A program made the position numbers and the translations under genes. From Coptodactyla brooksi (lineage: Eukaryota > Arthropoda > Insecta > Coleoptera > Scarabaeidae): a DNA stretch of 24,302 nt. The first letter of the stretch is position 1; each line of letters opens with the position of its first letter. Where the stretch lies: NCBI GenBank assembly GCA_033557675.1, contig JAWQRM010000315.1:1-24302 (forward strand), written 5' to 3'. Shown piece by piece: positions 11,106 through 20,182 of the stretch. A model generated the notes under the pieces. That model was given only the letters and a program-made list of their open reading frames with translations, did not search any database and was not told the origin of the DNA.

Positions 11106-12159
11106 GTACAATAGAACCTCGCTGTATAAGTGCATCATTGTATGATTAATTTACCGTATGAGCGAAATTTTGCTTGTACGAACTAAGTAACGAACTAACT
11201 CCACGAGTGGACTTTGCAGTAGGAGCAAGTTTCATACAAGTAACCGTTAGACAGCATTAAGCTAGCACACTCACTTCTTGCACAGCCTCTTTCCTTTCTA
11301 AGTTGCAACTACTATTTAAGCTGTTCTTTAAATAGTTGTGTTGTGTCATGGGTCCTAAGAAGGGTAGTGCAATGGACAGCACAGAGAAGAAGATAATGTT
11401 ATCTTTATCTTAATATAGAATTAGAGAAGGAAATCATTAAAAAACATAAGAGGAGTACGCATAGTGGGCATAGCACGTTGATGATCTGTATCATCCTAGA
11501 AAAATATGACGAGATCAAACTCGTTTTGAAACAAAAGGGTATCTCCAGGCTCTCAAAACAATGTACATCAGTCCACAAAGAGATGGACAAACTGCTTCTC
11601 CTGTGGATCAACGAAAAGCAAATCGCAGAGGATACGATTATGGAGAGCATCATCCACAAGAAAACATGAGTGTATCCCATAAAACGTTCATGTATCAATA
11701 ATTTCAAGAAGAGCATTCACAGCATTATCAGGCATGGTGAAGCCTACATAACTGCAGAGGAGTAAATGAATAAACTAACTTTCGCACCTTGTGCCAATGT
11801 GAGTGGAAACTTGAAGATTAAGTCACTCATTGTATAACATTCTAAAAACACAAACATTCAAGTAGAAACAGTTGCTCTGGTTTTAATGATGTTTCTTGGT
11901 TATACAGTTCAATTTAATATGTTAATCTGGTTTTATTACCTTAGTAAATATTTTCAATTAGGTTAGACCGATTGTAATCTAAGACTTATTATAATATTGT
12001 TAACTTTCGCTTATTTTCTTCTAACTGTAGCCCATGAAGAAGCTGCAAACTAGCGGCGAAATATCGGCTTAATAAAAACGTCATTACACACAACCTTGTT
12101 TACTCGCAACACCCAACGTCTAGTGTTCAGTTCTAGAGAACCTACATCTAAAATTAGGG

Positions 12160-12300
12160 GTTTGGAACCTTTAGCTGTGTAACAAAGTAAAACAAATGCC
12201 ATTACTACACAAAAATATGAAAAACAATCCTTGATGCATATTTTTCTAACCAAATTAGCTCCTAATGATGCTGACTTGGTTAGCATAACGTACATTGAGC
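12160..12300. repeat. Hairpin-repeat copy within the Tigger
   Basis: It starts with GTTTGGAACCTTTAG, shared with 14148-14162, and ends with the core aatgatgctgacttggttag (12264-12283). This is a degenerate copy of the family described at 14147-14885, inserted with other foreign DNA into the transposase region. A related hairpin (aagaagctgcaaactagcgg with cgaaat) lies just before it at about 12036-12061. Confidence 0.6.
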
Positions 12301-12771
12301 ATTCCTTTTCATATTATCGTGTAGTGGTGACATTTAACGTACACCTAGCCAGAGAATCTAAAACTAGCTTCTGGAGAAACTAGCTTGCAGCCCATGGACC
12401 AGCAACTGATTTCCAATTTGAAGAAATTGTACATCAAACACCTATTTTTGCCTAAAAATTATCAATATACTATGAGGGGTTTTAGTCTAAGACACCTGTA
12501 GTCAAGAAAACAGTGTCTCCTAGGAAGTCCATGGGCCTCGTTGTTAAAGACAAGGACATTAACCATCTTGTCGAGAAACACTTGGAGGAGCCGACATTGG
12601 AAGAACTCCTGCAGCTTCAGGGGCAGCAGCATTCAGATGCGGTAGAAGAGATTAGTCCCCTGGGGCCGCACATTGCAACAGAGGAGGCTATCTCTACAAG
12701 TGGCATAAAAGCAGTGTTGGCAAAGTGACGCGATATTTTTGATTTTGTAGAAAAAAAAACTCATGTATCCT

Positions 12772-12814
12772 ACACAACCTGTGGAGGTCATGAGAAAACC
12801 TCCACAGGTTATGT
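12772..12814. repeat. 17-bp inverted repeat in the Tigger transposase tail
   Basis: ACACAACCTGTGGAGGT (12772-12788), a 9-base loop, then ACCTCCACAGGTTATGT (12798-12814), 16 of 17 bases paired. It sits between the FVEK and ALFNDT blocks of the transposase tail. Confidence 0.75.
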
Positions 12815-13210
12815 AGCTGCTTTATTTAATGACACTCTTGCATTGTCATAACATTTTGAAAAGCGGAACTAATCTTGATATATTGCTATTAATACGACTT
12901 GCAAGTGTGAAATGTAAAGAAAGTGTGTCCAAACAGCCTAAATTAAGCGAAGTGAGAAAAAACTCCAGAAATTATTCTATCTAGACTCCTATCCTGGAGT
13001 CTTAATGGAAGTTAATTCTTCTTCCAAACAATAACCCTCCTCCTCCTCCTTCCCATTGCATCCTCATCCTTGCATACAAATCATGTTACCTTCAAGATTC
13101 ATGAAACCGGTTTACATATTTCTTTTGCATTCTTTTATTATGTTTTAGGAATTGTCATTTTCCCTGCAACTGCATTTTTCCTGTTAAACTTGTACTGCGA
13201 GGTATTACTG

Positions 13211-14140
13211 TGCTGGCAGTAACAACCATAAACATATAAGCAATATTATTATTATTAACACTTTTATCGAAGGTGGTTTTAGTTGTCATTTCTGCTTTAT
13301 TTTTCATTTAAATACAGATAATTTTACAGAAATTTAATTAATTAATCCACAGATTTTAAAATGTTATAAACTTATATTTTAAACTTTGGAACGCTTTTTA
13401 GTCATTATCCAACTCTTGAAACATATTTTAGCCATATCTTGGAGTGTTCACCTCAGGCAGACTTACCAGTGCTCATTATGCTATACGAAAATAAGCTATT
13501 GGTCCCTACCTACTATTTTGATTTTCATCCATTTAAAAAGTTTTCTCTATCTTTAACATATTAACCTGCACATAAAATACGATTTCGCGTATACATAAGG
13601 GTTCATTCATTCCGTTCATGTACTTATTACATTAATGTCATAATTGTTGAGATTTTCATTGTATGCTGCACTAACAATCTCACAGAAAATTGTGATTGAT
13701 TTGCAGATTGATTTGCAACGACTTTGCCAAAATTGTTGGCAATTTGGTCAAAACAACGGTTACAAGGAATTATTCAGGTAAGGAACAAGAGATGACAGAA
13801 GGAAGAAATGTGGACCTTGGCTGAAGACAAGAGAAACTGAAAAGTATGAATTCGGGTAGTAATAAATCACCAAATCCGATGCCTTAATGGGCACAAGCAG
13901 CCGAGAAAGAGAAAAAAAGTTTAAAATTACTCAAGGAACACCCTCCTGAAGTTTGGCAGGATTCATATATTAACATAACATAAGCGCATGTATTACTATA
14001 ATGATAATGTAATTTTGAACATGTATTTAGAATCAATTGTTAGGAAATTACATATTATTATATGTGATAATTTTTTGTGAACAATTATTATTATTATTAT
14101 GAAGATTTTGTAGATTTTATATAGATTAGTGGTTTGTAAA
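13211..14140. other. Intergenic stretch with an unidentified coding-like patch
   Basis: Mostly AT-rich. Around 13770-13975 there is a short patch that reads WAQAAEKEKKSLKLLKEHPP in one frame, interrupted by stops; I do not recognise it, and it may be a transposon relic or chance. No gene is supported. Confidence 0.35.
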
Positions 14141-14146
14141 CGTGTG

Positions 14147-14885
14147 GGTTTGGAACCTTTAGTGTCATCGCAATATTAAACAGTTGCCACTACTTAACCA
14201 AAACAAGAAGTTAATTGCTCTATGCATGTTTTACTAAGCGTGTTAGCATCATCGGGAGTGACAAGAAATAAAAGGACTTAAACTACTGCAAGCTCTATTT
14301 ATACTAAAAGGAGACAACTAGTAAAATAAAAATCTCAACTTTTTTAGATTACTCAAATTGGTAGTTAAGAAATTGTTGCCACGTGACCAAAACAAGAAGT
14401 TGATTACTTAGACACGTTTCGCTAGCTATTTTAGCATCATCAGAAGCGATAAGAGAGAAAAAGACTTAAAAAATCACGCTTGTCACTCCCAATGATGCTA
14501 ACATGGTTAGCGAAACATGCATCAATCACTTAATTGCTTGTCTTTAATTTTTTGTTATAAAACCAAAGGTTGCAAACCTCTACGCAAATTTAGCAAAGGG
14601 TAGACTAGGTTAACAATTAATAAAGGGTAGAATTTAGAATCTTTATCCTTAGACTAGAAATGGGGACAGACAAACCTGTGCGGGGTGGAATTATGTAAGG
14701 AAGGGGTAAGGATAAGGTAAGAAAACGCTTAATTGCCTTCTAATTAGTTGTGTCAAAGCAATTAACCATCGCCTTTTTAGAATAAGTAGATCAGGTAGTA
14801 CCATCACTCCTGACCATAGTAATTAGTTAGCGAAACTTGCATTGAGCAGGTATTTTTAGTTTTGTTGTAGTGGTTTTTCCAAAGC
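14147..14885. repeat. Cluster of hairpin repeats with hammerhead-like core, both orientations
   Basis: Four copies share a core close to CTGATGATGCTAAC-N3-GTTAGCGAAAC: minus-strand cores at about 14226-14256 and 14416-14443, plus-strand cores at 14490-14516 and 14810-14836. GCTAAC and GTTAGC pair as a 6-bp stem. The two minus-strand copies share ACCAAAACAAGAAGTT (14197-14212 and 14386-14401). The copies at 14372-14455 and 14475-14580 are head to head. The unit also includes a GTTTGGAACC end. The transposon family is not identified; the tail of a Penelope-like or SINE-like element is possible. Confidence 0.65.
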
Positions 14886-14955
14886 ACAAGCCTTAAAGTC
14901 CACATCCCTGGAAAAGGACATTAAATATTTTAGCAGGAACACATTTACAACCACT

Positions 14956-15036
14956 GGCCAGACTACATATGACTGTTCCATGAAAAGGCCAAACTACCTA
15001 TGACTGTTCCCCATATCCACATTCAATGTGGATATG
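14956..15036. repeat. 31-bp tandem duplication followed by a palindrome
   Basis: A 24-base segment GGCCAGACTACATATGACTG... (14956-14979) recurs 31 bases on (14987-15010) with two differences. Directly after it is a perfect palindrome, CATATCCACATT, C, AATGTGGATATG (15012-15036). No coding role is seen. Confidence 0.7.
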
Positions 15037-15039
15037 AGT

Positions 15040-15429
15040 TTCAATCTTTAATAAATATTTGTCGTTGCTTTATTATGAGATTTTACTGTTGACCTACGGA
15101 GGCGCCTGGAGAGAAGTAAACTTTATGCTGTTTTGTAGGATATAAACTCTATGTAAAACAATTATGACATTAATCCAGCTTAGCTATAAGTTCTATTAAC
15201 AGATATGTTCACAACGTTGACATCTGTGAAAAGTATTCATATTTTCAACCGTATAACATTCGATTAATAACAATTCTTTAAGTAAACGCAGGAAATTGCG
15301 ATTAAGGTGAATAATATCAACCATGTCTATAATAAATCAAACAAGCTTAAACAGCAAATAAATAAGAGCAGCTTAGTTGATTATACAATATTATAAGCTC
15401 ATTTCATTAGATAATTTATTATAGACAGA
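15040..15429. other. Intergenic AT-rich stretch
   Basis: This lies downstream of the minus-strand gene at 15527. I see no gene or recognisable repeat. Confidence 0.4.
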
Positions 15430-15435
15430 TTTATT
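15430..15435 (-). terminator. Polyadenylation signal AATAAA of the gadkin-like gene
   Basis: TTTATT on the plus strand, that is AATAAA on the minus strand, about 92 bases after the stop codon of the minus-strand gene. Its position suits a short 3' UTR. Confidence 0.5.
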
Positions 15436-15526
15436 TAAAAAAATATGTGTTCTTAAAATATGGTAATGCACAACAATAATTCCTTCAGTAACAACTATAT
15501 TCAAGTACAATTATATGTTCTAAAAG

Positions 15527-17250
15527 TCAGCTAAACAGCTCCCTACCAGTTTCCATTAGAGTTTGTGACGTAAGTCTTTCAATTTCGCTCAATAAAAATT
15601 GAGTATCTGCATCTACTTCTGAAAGTGGAGGACTACCCTGAAACGATGTGGGAGCATTATCCCATTCCAGGGAATTTGCGGAAGATACTCTGGACCAATC
15701 AGATTCCGTGTTGATAGGGTTTTTTGGGCTTGATTCGGACTCGACGTTTTCTGTAATATCTTCTGGCAAAATTGTCCTGTCATATTAATCAATTATCAAA
15801 CTAGTAAATTACATTAATGAGCCAAAATACCAAGAACCTGCAGATGGATCGTTTGCCATTGATACAGGTAACGTTTCGTGTTCCCATTCTAAGTCTAAAG
15901 AACTAACTGGAGTCGACATAGTTGTCCGTGCGAGCAAAGCCTTTGCATCTAGGCATTGTAACGGAATATCTCTTCCAGCAATTGAACTAAAATAAGAAAA
16001 ATATTACGTACCGCATACGTCCATATTTTATTTCTATCATTTACCTTGCACAGGATATCTGTTGGCTGTCGTTTAATCTGCTATAGGTATTAAGACAAGG
16101 AGTCAATATGTCATCAACAAATTCCAACACTGGTTTCTAAAATAATTCTGTGCATAAATACATGTATTCGGTAAATAAAATATTACAAATACTAGATATT
16201 AATTTTTGCATAATGTACACCAAATATTTGCTATCGCAAAGTATAAGGCAAATGTTTGCCACATATCAGATGCAATACCGGTTAGGCAAATGACCCAGTA
16301 GCATAGGGACCGCCTCGATATTAAATAAGACCTGCCCTTAGTTTATAGGTACTTTCTAGGGACTATATGACTAACTGAAGTCTGTACACAATAACAGGCG
16401 TAACTTTTACGTCTGTGATTGATTGATATATTGATTAATAGTTTGACATATTGATAGATTGACATATTAATAGTTTGCCATATTGAATCAATTAATTAAT
16501 TAATTAAGACGTATGTCAAACTTTGATTTTTACATATTGATTGATTGACATATGGATTAATAGTTTTAGATATTGACTCAATGAATTAATTAATTAAGGC
16601 GTATGTTAAACTTTGAGTTTGACATATTGATTGATTGGCATATTGATTAATAGTTTGACATGTTGACTCAATTAACTAATTAATTAAGACGTATGTCAAC
16701 CTTTGATTTTTACATATTGATTGATTGACATATGGATTAATAGTTTGAGATATTGACTCAATTAATTAATTAATTAAGACGTATGTCAAACTTTGAGTTT
16801 CACCTATTGATTAATAGTTTGACATATTGATTCAATTAATTAATTAAGACGTATGTCAAACTCTTGAGTTTGACACACGTCTTAATTAATTAATGGAAGG
16901 TTAAAAACTTTTAACAAACCAGTTGCACATGAAATTAACGCAATGTTATCTTACCTTTTTTCTTGATTTCCGCTTGGAAAATAGTCTTACAAAGACGTTT
17001 CTGCATCCACGATAGCACACAAAATTTAAAACGGTATTTTCTTTGTACAGAATAAGTAATACTGAAATAATTACCTCTTATTTTCCTCGTGTGGTACAGT
17101 ATTCTTAAAAAACAACAGGAAGCAAATAATAACACAACATTTGACAAAGATACTTACTTCTTCAACCAATTGTGAGAAATCGTGTATACTATTTTGTCTT
17201 GATATGAGGTGTCTCGATTGAGGCAAACATCGCCCCATACAATTGCCCAT
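15527..17250 (-). CDS. AP1AR: Gadkin-like AP-1 regulatory protein, four exons
   Basis: Exons on the minus strand: 17250-17158, 16136-16045, 15986-15831 and 15776-15527, giving 196 aa with consistent phases (0, 2, 2) and GT..AG introns (donors gtaagt, gtaaat, gtattt). Gadkin is a vesicle protein that links the AP-1 clathrin adaptor to kinesin-1 and restrains Arp2/3 at the trans-Golgi/endosome boundary. Seen: MGNCMGRC (Gly2 for N-myristoylation; Cys4 and Cys8 possible palmitoylation sites), HDFSQLVEE (23-31), two acidic LEW motifs, SLDLEWE (91-97) and SLEWDN (149-154), and a polar, Ser/Glu-rich C-terminus. Vertebrate gadkin begins MGNC, has FENLVE, and carries similar SLDLEWE and GLEWEN motifs in the same order. 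The protein is shorter than human (about 300 aa) and lacks its central coiled coil, so exons in the 1021-bp first intron may be missed or the region lost. The ATG at 17250 follows an in-frame TGA. Confidence 0.62.
16418..16894. repeat. 90-bp minisatellite ending in a 28-bp palindrome
   Basis: The anchor GACGTATGTCAAAC (variant GGCGTATGTTAAAC) occurs at 16508, 16598, 16688, 16778 and 16848: three exact 90-bp steps, then a 70-bp step. Within the unit, TTGATTAATAGTTTGACATA and (TTAA)n are shorter sub-repeats. The right end is an inverted repeat: 16836-16863 and 16866-16893 pair over 28 bases with one mismatch and a TT loop. It lies in intron 1 of the gadkin-like gene. Confidence 0.9.
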
Positions 17251-17253
17251 AGT

Positions 17254-17439
17254 TCAGGCAGCCCACCTGGGACTGCACTTTTCATCACGCCCATTAGTTT
17301 CAACCGATTCCTGGGTCTTGATGATTATTTTTGCTGATGGCTTATTTACTTCATTGTCATAACTAACCAAACGTCTATGTTTTCTTTTGCAAGCTACTTC
17401 TCCTCCACCTTTATAATAATTCCAAGATATTGCTAATAA
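17254..17439 (-). other. Open frame without ATG abutting the gadkin-like start
   Basis: On the minus strand, 61 codons are open and in the same frame as the gadkin-like protein, ending with TGA at 17256-17254, one codon before its ATG. The reading (YYKGGGEVACKRKHRRLVSY, then NKPSAKIIIKTQESVE) is charged and protein-like but has no methionine. A possible splice acceptor (ttattag) stands at its start. It may be 5' UTR sequence, the last exon of an upstream gene on the same transcript, or chance. Confidence 0.35.
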
Positions 17440-17444
17440 CTAAT

Positions 17445-17850
17445 ATAGTCTCCTATTTACAAGCCTGATTACAAACATGTCACTTATAAACTCAATTTGC
17501 GTCTTTAAAACATTTCACTTCGCATTTTACAATAATATATTAGGTTTTATTTACGGAGCAGTAATTCGCGTTAATTGATGGTTTAAAATTGATTACCGTT
17601 CCATAATCTTATTCGTTTAGTAACCATTCATAATATGGTATACATACCACTAGGATGATACGTTCATATATATCGTAACTACAATTTAATAATAACAGTG
17701 TTGCGCAATTTATTTTTAATTCGCATTTTAAAGTACGTTTTAATTGCTAGTTTTCAGCGGATAAAGTATGTCTTTATGTACAAGGGAGTTAAGGTAAAAC
17801 ATAACCAAAAAAATTGCCCTTGACAGCGATTACGACAATCTGATAAACAG
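17445..17850. other. Upstream region of the gadkin-like gene
   Basis: AT-rich. It presumably includes the promoter and first non-coding exon of the minus-strand gene, but no specific promoter element can be supported. Confidence 0.35.
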
Positions 17851-17853
17851 TAA

Positions 17854-17933
17854 AACTTCATGAATACATCACTTTAACATCAAAGTGACATTTAGCTGTC
17901 ACGTTGACGTTAAAGCGATGTACGCATGAAGTT
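17854..17933. repeat. Fold-back repeat with 37-base arms
   Basis: Arms 17854-17890 and 17897-17933, loop TTTAGC, 32 of 37 positions paired (left arm begins AACTTCATG). Three of the five mismatches are A in the left arm where the right arm implies G next to C, as left by CpG loss. This is probably the core of a MITE. Confidence 0.82.
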
Positions 17934-17948
17934 ACGCATAAATCTAAT

Positions 17949-17973
17949 AGCTAGCTAACTTTTAGCAAGTTAG
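17949..17973. repeat. 10-bp hairpin
   Basis: TAGCTAACTT, loop TTAGC, AAGTTAGCTA: a perfect 10-bp stem immediately right of the larger fold-back repeat. Confidence 0.75.
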
Positions 17974-18026
17974 CTATTAAATTCTAATGAAAAATAAAAT
18001 ATTGTATAAAACATATGATTAAACAG

Positions 18027-18099
18027 TTTTATCCGCTCGGGAGATTAGGTCCCTCGCCCTTCGGGCTCTGGACTTAATATTTATTGCTCGCGGATAAAA
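18027..18099. repeat. Nested hairpin element with TTTTATCCGC ends
   Basis: The outer arms TTTTATCCGC (18027-18036) and GCGGATAAAA (18090-18099) pair perfectly. Inside, AGGTCC and GGACTT pair partly, and the tip GCCC-TTCG-GGC is a very stable tetraloop hairpin. The GC-rich core contrasts with its surroundings. A half-site (agcggataaag) occurs at about 17757. The class of element is not identified. Confidence 0.75.
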
Positions 18100-18232
18100 T
18101 TCTATTCTAATAACTTATTATATAAAATGTAATTGCGAGTTTGTTTGTTTCTTTTATAATACTCGCAGTGTTTAAAACTCTGCTGTTCTCCTTAGTTTTA
18201 CTATACATTTGTTCTTTGTGACCTTAGTCACT

Positions 18233-18245
18233 GGTCATAGTGACC
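18233..18245. repeat. GGTCA-TAG-TGACC palindrome
   Basis: A 5-bp inverted repeat followed by CGATG, next to a second palindrome (GTGAC-CTTA-GTCAC, 18219-18232). It lies to the 3' side of the piggyBac remnant and resembles the motif on its 5' side at 19587-19601, so it may be a subterminal transposase site. Confidence 0.5.
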
Positions 18246-18450
18246 CGATGTATGCAGGTACAGGAGGATTGTCAAGAATAGCTCGAAATTAATATATTTT
18301 GATTTTATTACAGTACATAAATGCAAACAACGATAGAAGCAATCTTATCACTAACAAAACTAAAATCTATTATATTAAAAAAATATTACAAACACTAAAT
18401 CTAAAAACGAGAGAATATCAAATAAATTCTGATATGCATCCAATTATTGC

Positions 18451-19345
18451 CTAATCTTTACACTGATGACAATAATACACCACATGAACTTTACACAAGT
18501 ATATATTACACTTACAACATGTTATACTTGTTTTATTGTCCCATTTTGATGGACACATATTACGTCGTGTTCTTTTATTTTTACTAATTACACCAGATGC
18601 AGATGGCACTCCTACTTCGCTACGTTGCCCTTGAATTTTCTTGTTTATGTTGTCTTGACGTTGATAGAGAGTTATCATCACTTTGCCCAATTCTTTCAGA
18701 AATAGTCTTCTTTTGTACAGAAGTTCTTATTCCACTGTGGACGTATTTCTCTCCATAACACAAATACATTATAAGCACTAACATCAAGTATATTGTAGAA
18801 CAAAATAATAGGCCATCGATTGATTATTCTTTTGCAAGTATATGCTACAATACTTTGATCTAATATATCAACCATCCCTTTCATAGTCTTATAATCTAGT
18901 ATTATTTGTGGTTTCTTGTCGTCCCTGCTGCTCACTTCCTTATCACAGTGCATTGTGATCATGGGAATAACGTTCTTATTTTGATGCACATATAACACAG
19001 TTGTGGTATCCTTGATAAAATGAAAAGAAGAACTATGTACTTCTTTACTTATTGTAATCACGGGAAGTACGGGTTTATTTTTTCTAACCGTTCCTAACAC
19101 TGTAAGTTTTCTTGTGAGGGGCATTTCACCTAACTTCTTGAACGTGAAAAAATTATCATATGTAGCATTTTTCCTCCGAGTTCCTATATTAGGTCTAAAC
19201 CTACTCGTATCCCTTGATTTTTTTCTGTAAATCACAGTATTTGTTTGCATGACATCATTATCTGAAGAATCATAATCTGCTTCGGATTTCTCATAGTCTG
19301 TATCATCGCTGGTATGATTTTCAACCTCAGAACCTCGGCTTTATT
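18451..19345 (-). pseudogene. piggyBac-type transposase, internally deleted and frameshifted
   Basis: The minus-strand reading starts with an acidic segment (SEVENHTSDDTDYEKSEADY, about 19329-19270; a stop lies just before it), runs through NATYDNFFTFKKLGE, KLTVLGTVRKNKPVLP, KPQIILDYKTMKGMVDILDQ and RIINRWPIILFYNILD (18696-19250). It then shifts frame near 18700-18720 into RRLFLKELG, and ends in a cysteine-rich motif (CPSKWDNKTSITCCKCNIYL, then CKVH; 18451-18690). In the family these blocks are the second catalytic Asp (DNFFT), the third (VDTLDQ) and the C-terminal zinc-binding domain. The acidic start joins almost directly to the DNFFT block, so some 200 residues with the first catalytic Asp are deleted. 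The copy is inactive but well preserved, hence fairly young. Confidence 0.88.
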
Positions 19346-19586
19346 TATGATGATGCTTATTCAACACTGTATATAAAGAAACTGAAGTGCGCTGTCCGCG
19401 TTTTCTATTTATATGATATATTAGTATACACGCACAGACATGCCCAGACATGCACAAACTTGCATATTCGATCAGTATGAATGCATAATCTTGTTGGTTG
19501 CTATGTAGTTATAATGCACTTACAGCATTCATATAAATAAGGTTACAAATAAAATTACATAAAGTCAAATAAATCTAAATAGTTTT

Positions 19587-19601
19587 GGGTCATAATGACC
19601 C
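19587..19601. repeat. GGGTCATAATGACCC palindrome
   Basis: A perfect palindrome of 7-bp arms around one A, on the 5' side of the piggyBac remnant. A related half-site, cgggtcatattcattcgagg, follows at about 19762-19781, with cagtagggtt next to it, which could be the element's outer end. Confidence 0.6.
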
Positions 19602-19801
19602 GAGGGTTCTACGCATAACAATCTTGTTTAAAACATTTAACAATAATTTCTTGTAAAAACTGTTTGGCAATATTATACTTTACGCTCTACCAAACAAAGT
19701 CACAAAATCTTGGAAACAAATAATGAAAAATGACAAAGTTATAGTACTTGAAAATCCGTTTCGGGTCATATTCATTCGAGGAGCACAGTAGGGTTGAAAA
19801 A

Positions 19802-20182
19802 TAGACTTTTTATTGTCTTAATTATAGCTCTTTATTTCAATATATTAATTCGTGGGGTCTGATAAACCCCAGCAACCATATAGTAAATATGTATTAAAAA
19901 AAATTAATAAAATAGATAATATGCCAACAGACAACTTTAGTAGCCATTCCAATACAATCATTTTATAGATACGTTCATATATGACGTCATTATAAGTGAT
20001 GAATAATTCAAATTTACATTATGAATAATTTTATATTATCAGTATTAGTCACTAAAAAATGTGAAGCTCTCCAAACGGAATTTCTATTATATAAAAAATG
20101 CTTATTGTGAATTCCCAGAAATAATAGGTTATATGTCAATGTCACTTTTCTGAAACTAATTTTTGTAGTGCTGCTGTGTGTA
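19802..20182. other. Intergenic region upstream of the ENPP gene
   Basis: AT-rich. GGGGT-N7-ACCCC (19854-19870) is another short inverted repeat. The reading frame of the ENPP exon is open back to about 20111 but has no ATG before 20183. No promoter element can be fixed. Confidence 0.4.

Larger units (their letters stand above)
11348..12850 (+). pseudogene. Tigger transposase, N- and C-terminal remnants
   Basis: The N-terminus begins at ATG 11348 (MGPKKGSAMDSTEKK), about 240 bp inside the left terminus as in other Tiggers. After frameshifts comes the CENP-B-type DNA-binding region (11478-11668: ILEKYDEIKLVLKQKGISRL, then EMDKLLLLWINEKQIAEDTI). A short piece near 11800 (CANVSGNLKIKSLIV) starts the DDE domain, then it is lost. 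It resumes at about 12388 with QPMDQQLISNLKKLYIKHLF, which holds the third catalytic aspartate, followed by the TIGD1-like tail (12513-12830: KSMGLVVKDKDINHLVEKH, STSGIKAVLAK, ALFNDTLALS). The first catalytic residues are missing, so it is inactive. Confidence 0.82.
11109..13210 (+). mobile_element. Tigger (pogo-superfamily) DNA transposon, decayed and interrupted
   Basis: The left end (caatagaacctcgctgtata, 11109) resembles the known Tigger terminus CAGTAGAACCTCG. A degenerate inverted copy (tactgcgaggtattactg) ends at 13210, about 17 of 22 bases matching. TA precedes the left end; the right flank reads TG, so one copy of the TA duplication may be mutated. The length, 2.1 kb, suits the family. 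Inside lie the N- and C-terminal parts of the transposase in sense. Between them (about 11880-12385) is unrelated sequence that has replaced most of the catalytic domain and contains copies of the hairpin repeat also seen at 14147-14885. Confidence 0.7.

Noticed and set aside
12513..12728. Independent 71-aa gene
   Set aside because: Its sequence matches the C-terminal tail of Tigger/TIGD1 transposases and sits inside the Tigger remnant.
15767..15769. TTG as the start of an 80-aa minus-strand protein
   Set aside because: It lies inside the fourth exon of the spliced gadkin-like gene; the acceptor is at 15777-15778.
15831..15838. Exon 3 of the gadkin-like gene ending at 15838 (donor gttctt)
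   Set aside because: That join breaks the frame with exon 4; the donor gtattt at 15830 keeps it.
16418..16894. CRISPR array
   Set aside because: The repeats are contiguous 90-bp units without unique spacers, in eukaryotic DNA.
16935..17147. Minus-strand open frame in gadkin-like intron 1, considered as an extra exon
   Set aside because: It has a fair donor (gtaaga) and a possible acceptor, but none of its frames joins the flanking exons in phase, whereas the direct join of 17158 to 16136 keeps the frame.
20168..20182. GTG at 20168 as the ENPP start
   Set aside because: A nuclear insect gene should start with ATG; the ATG at 20183 in the same frame leaves a complete signal peptide.
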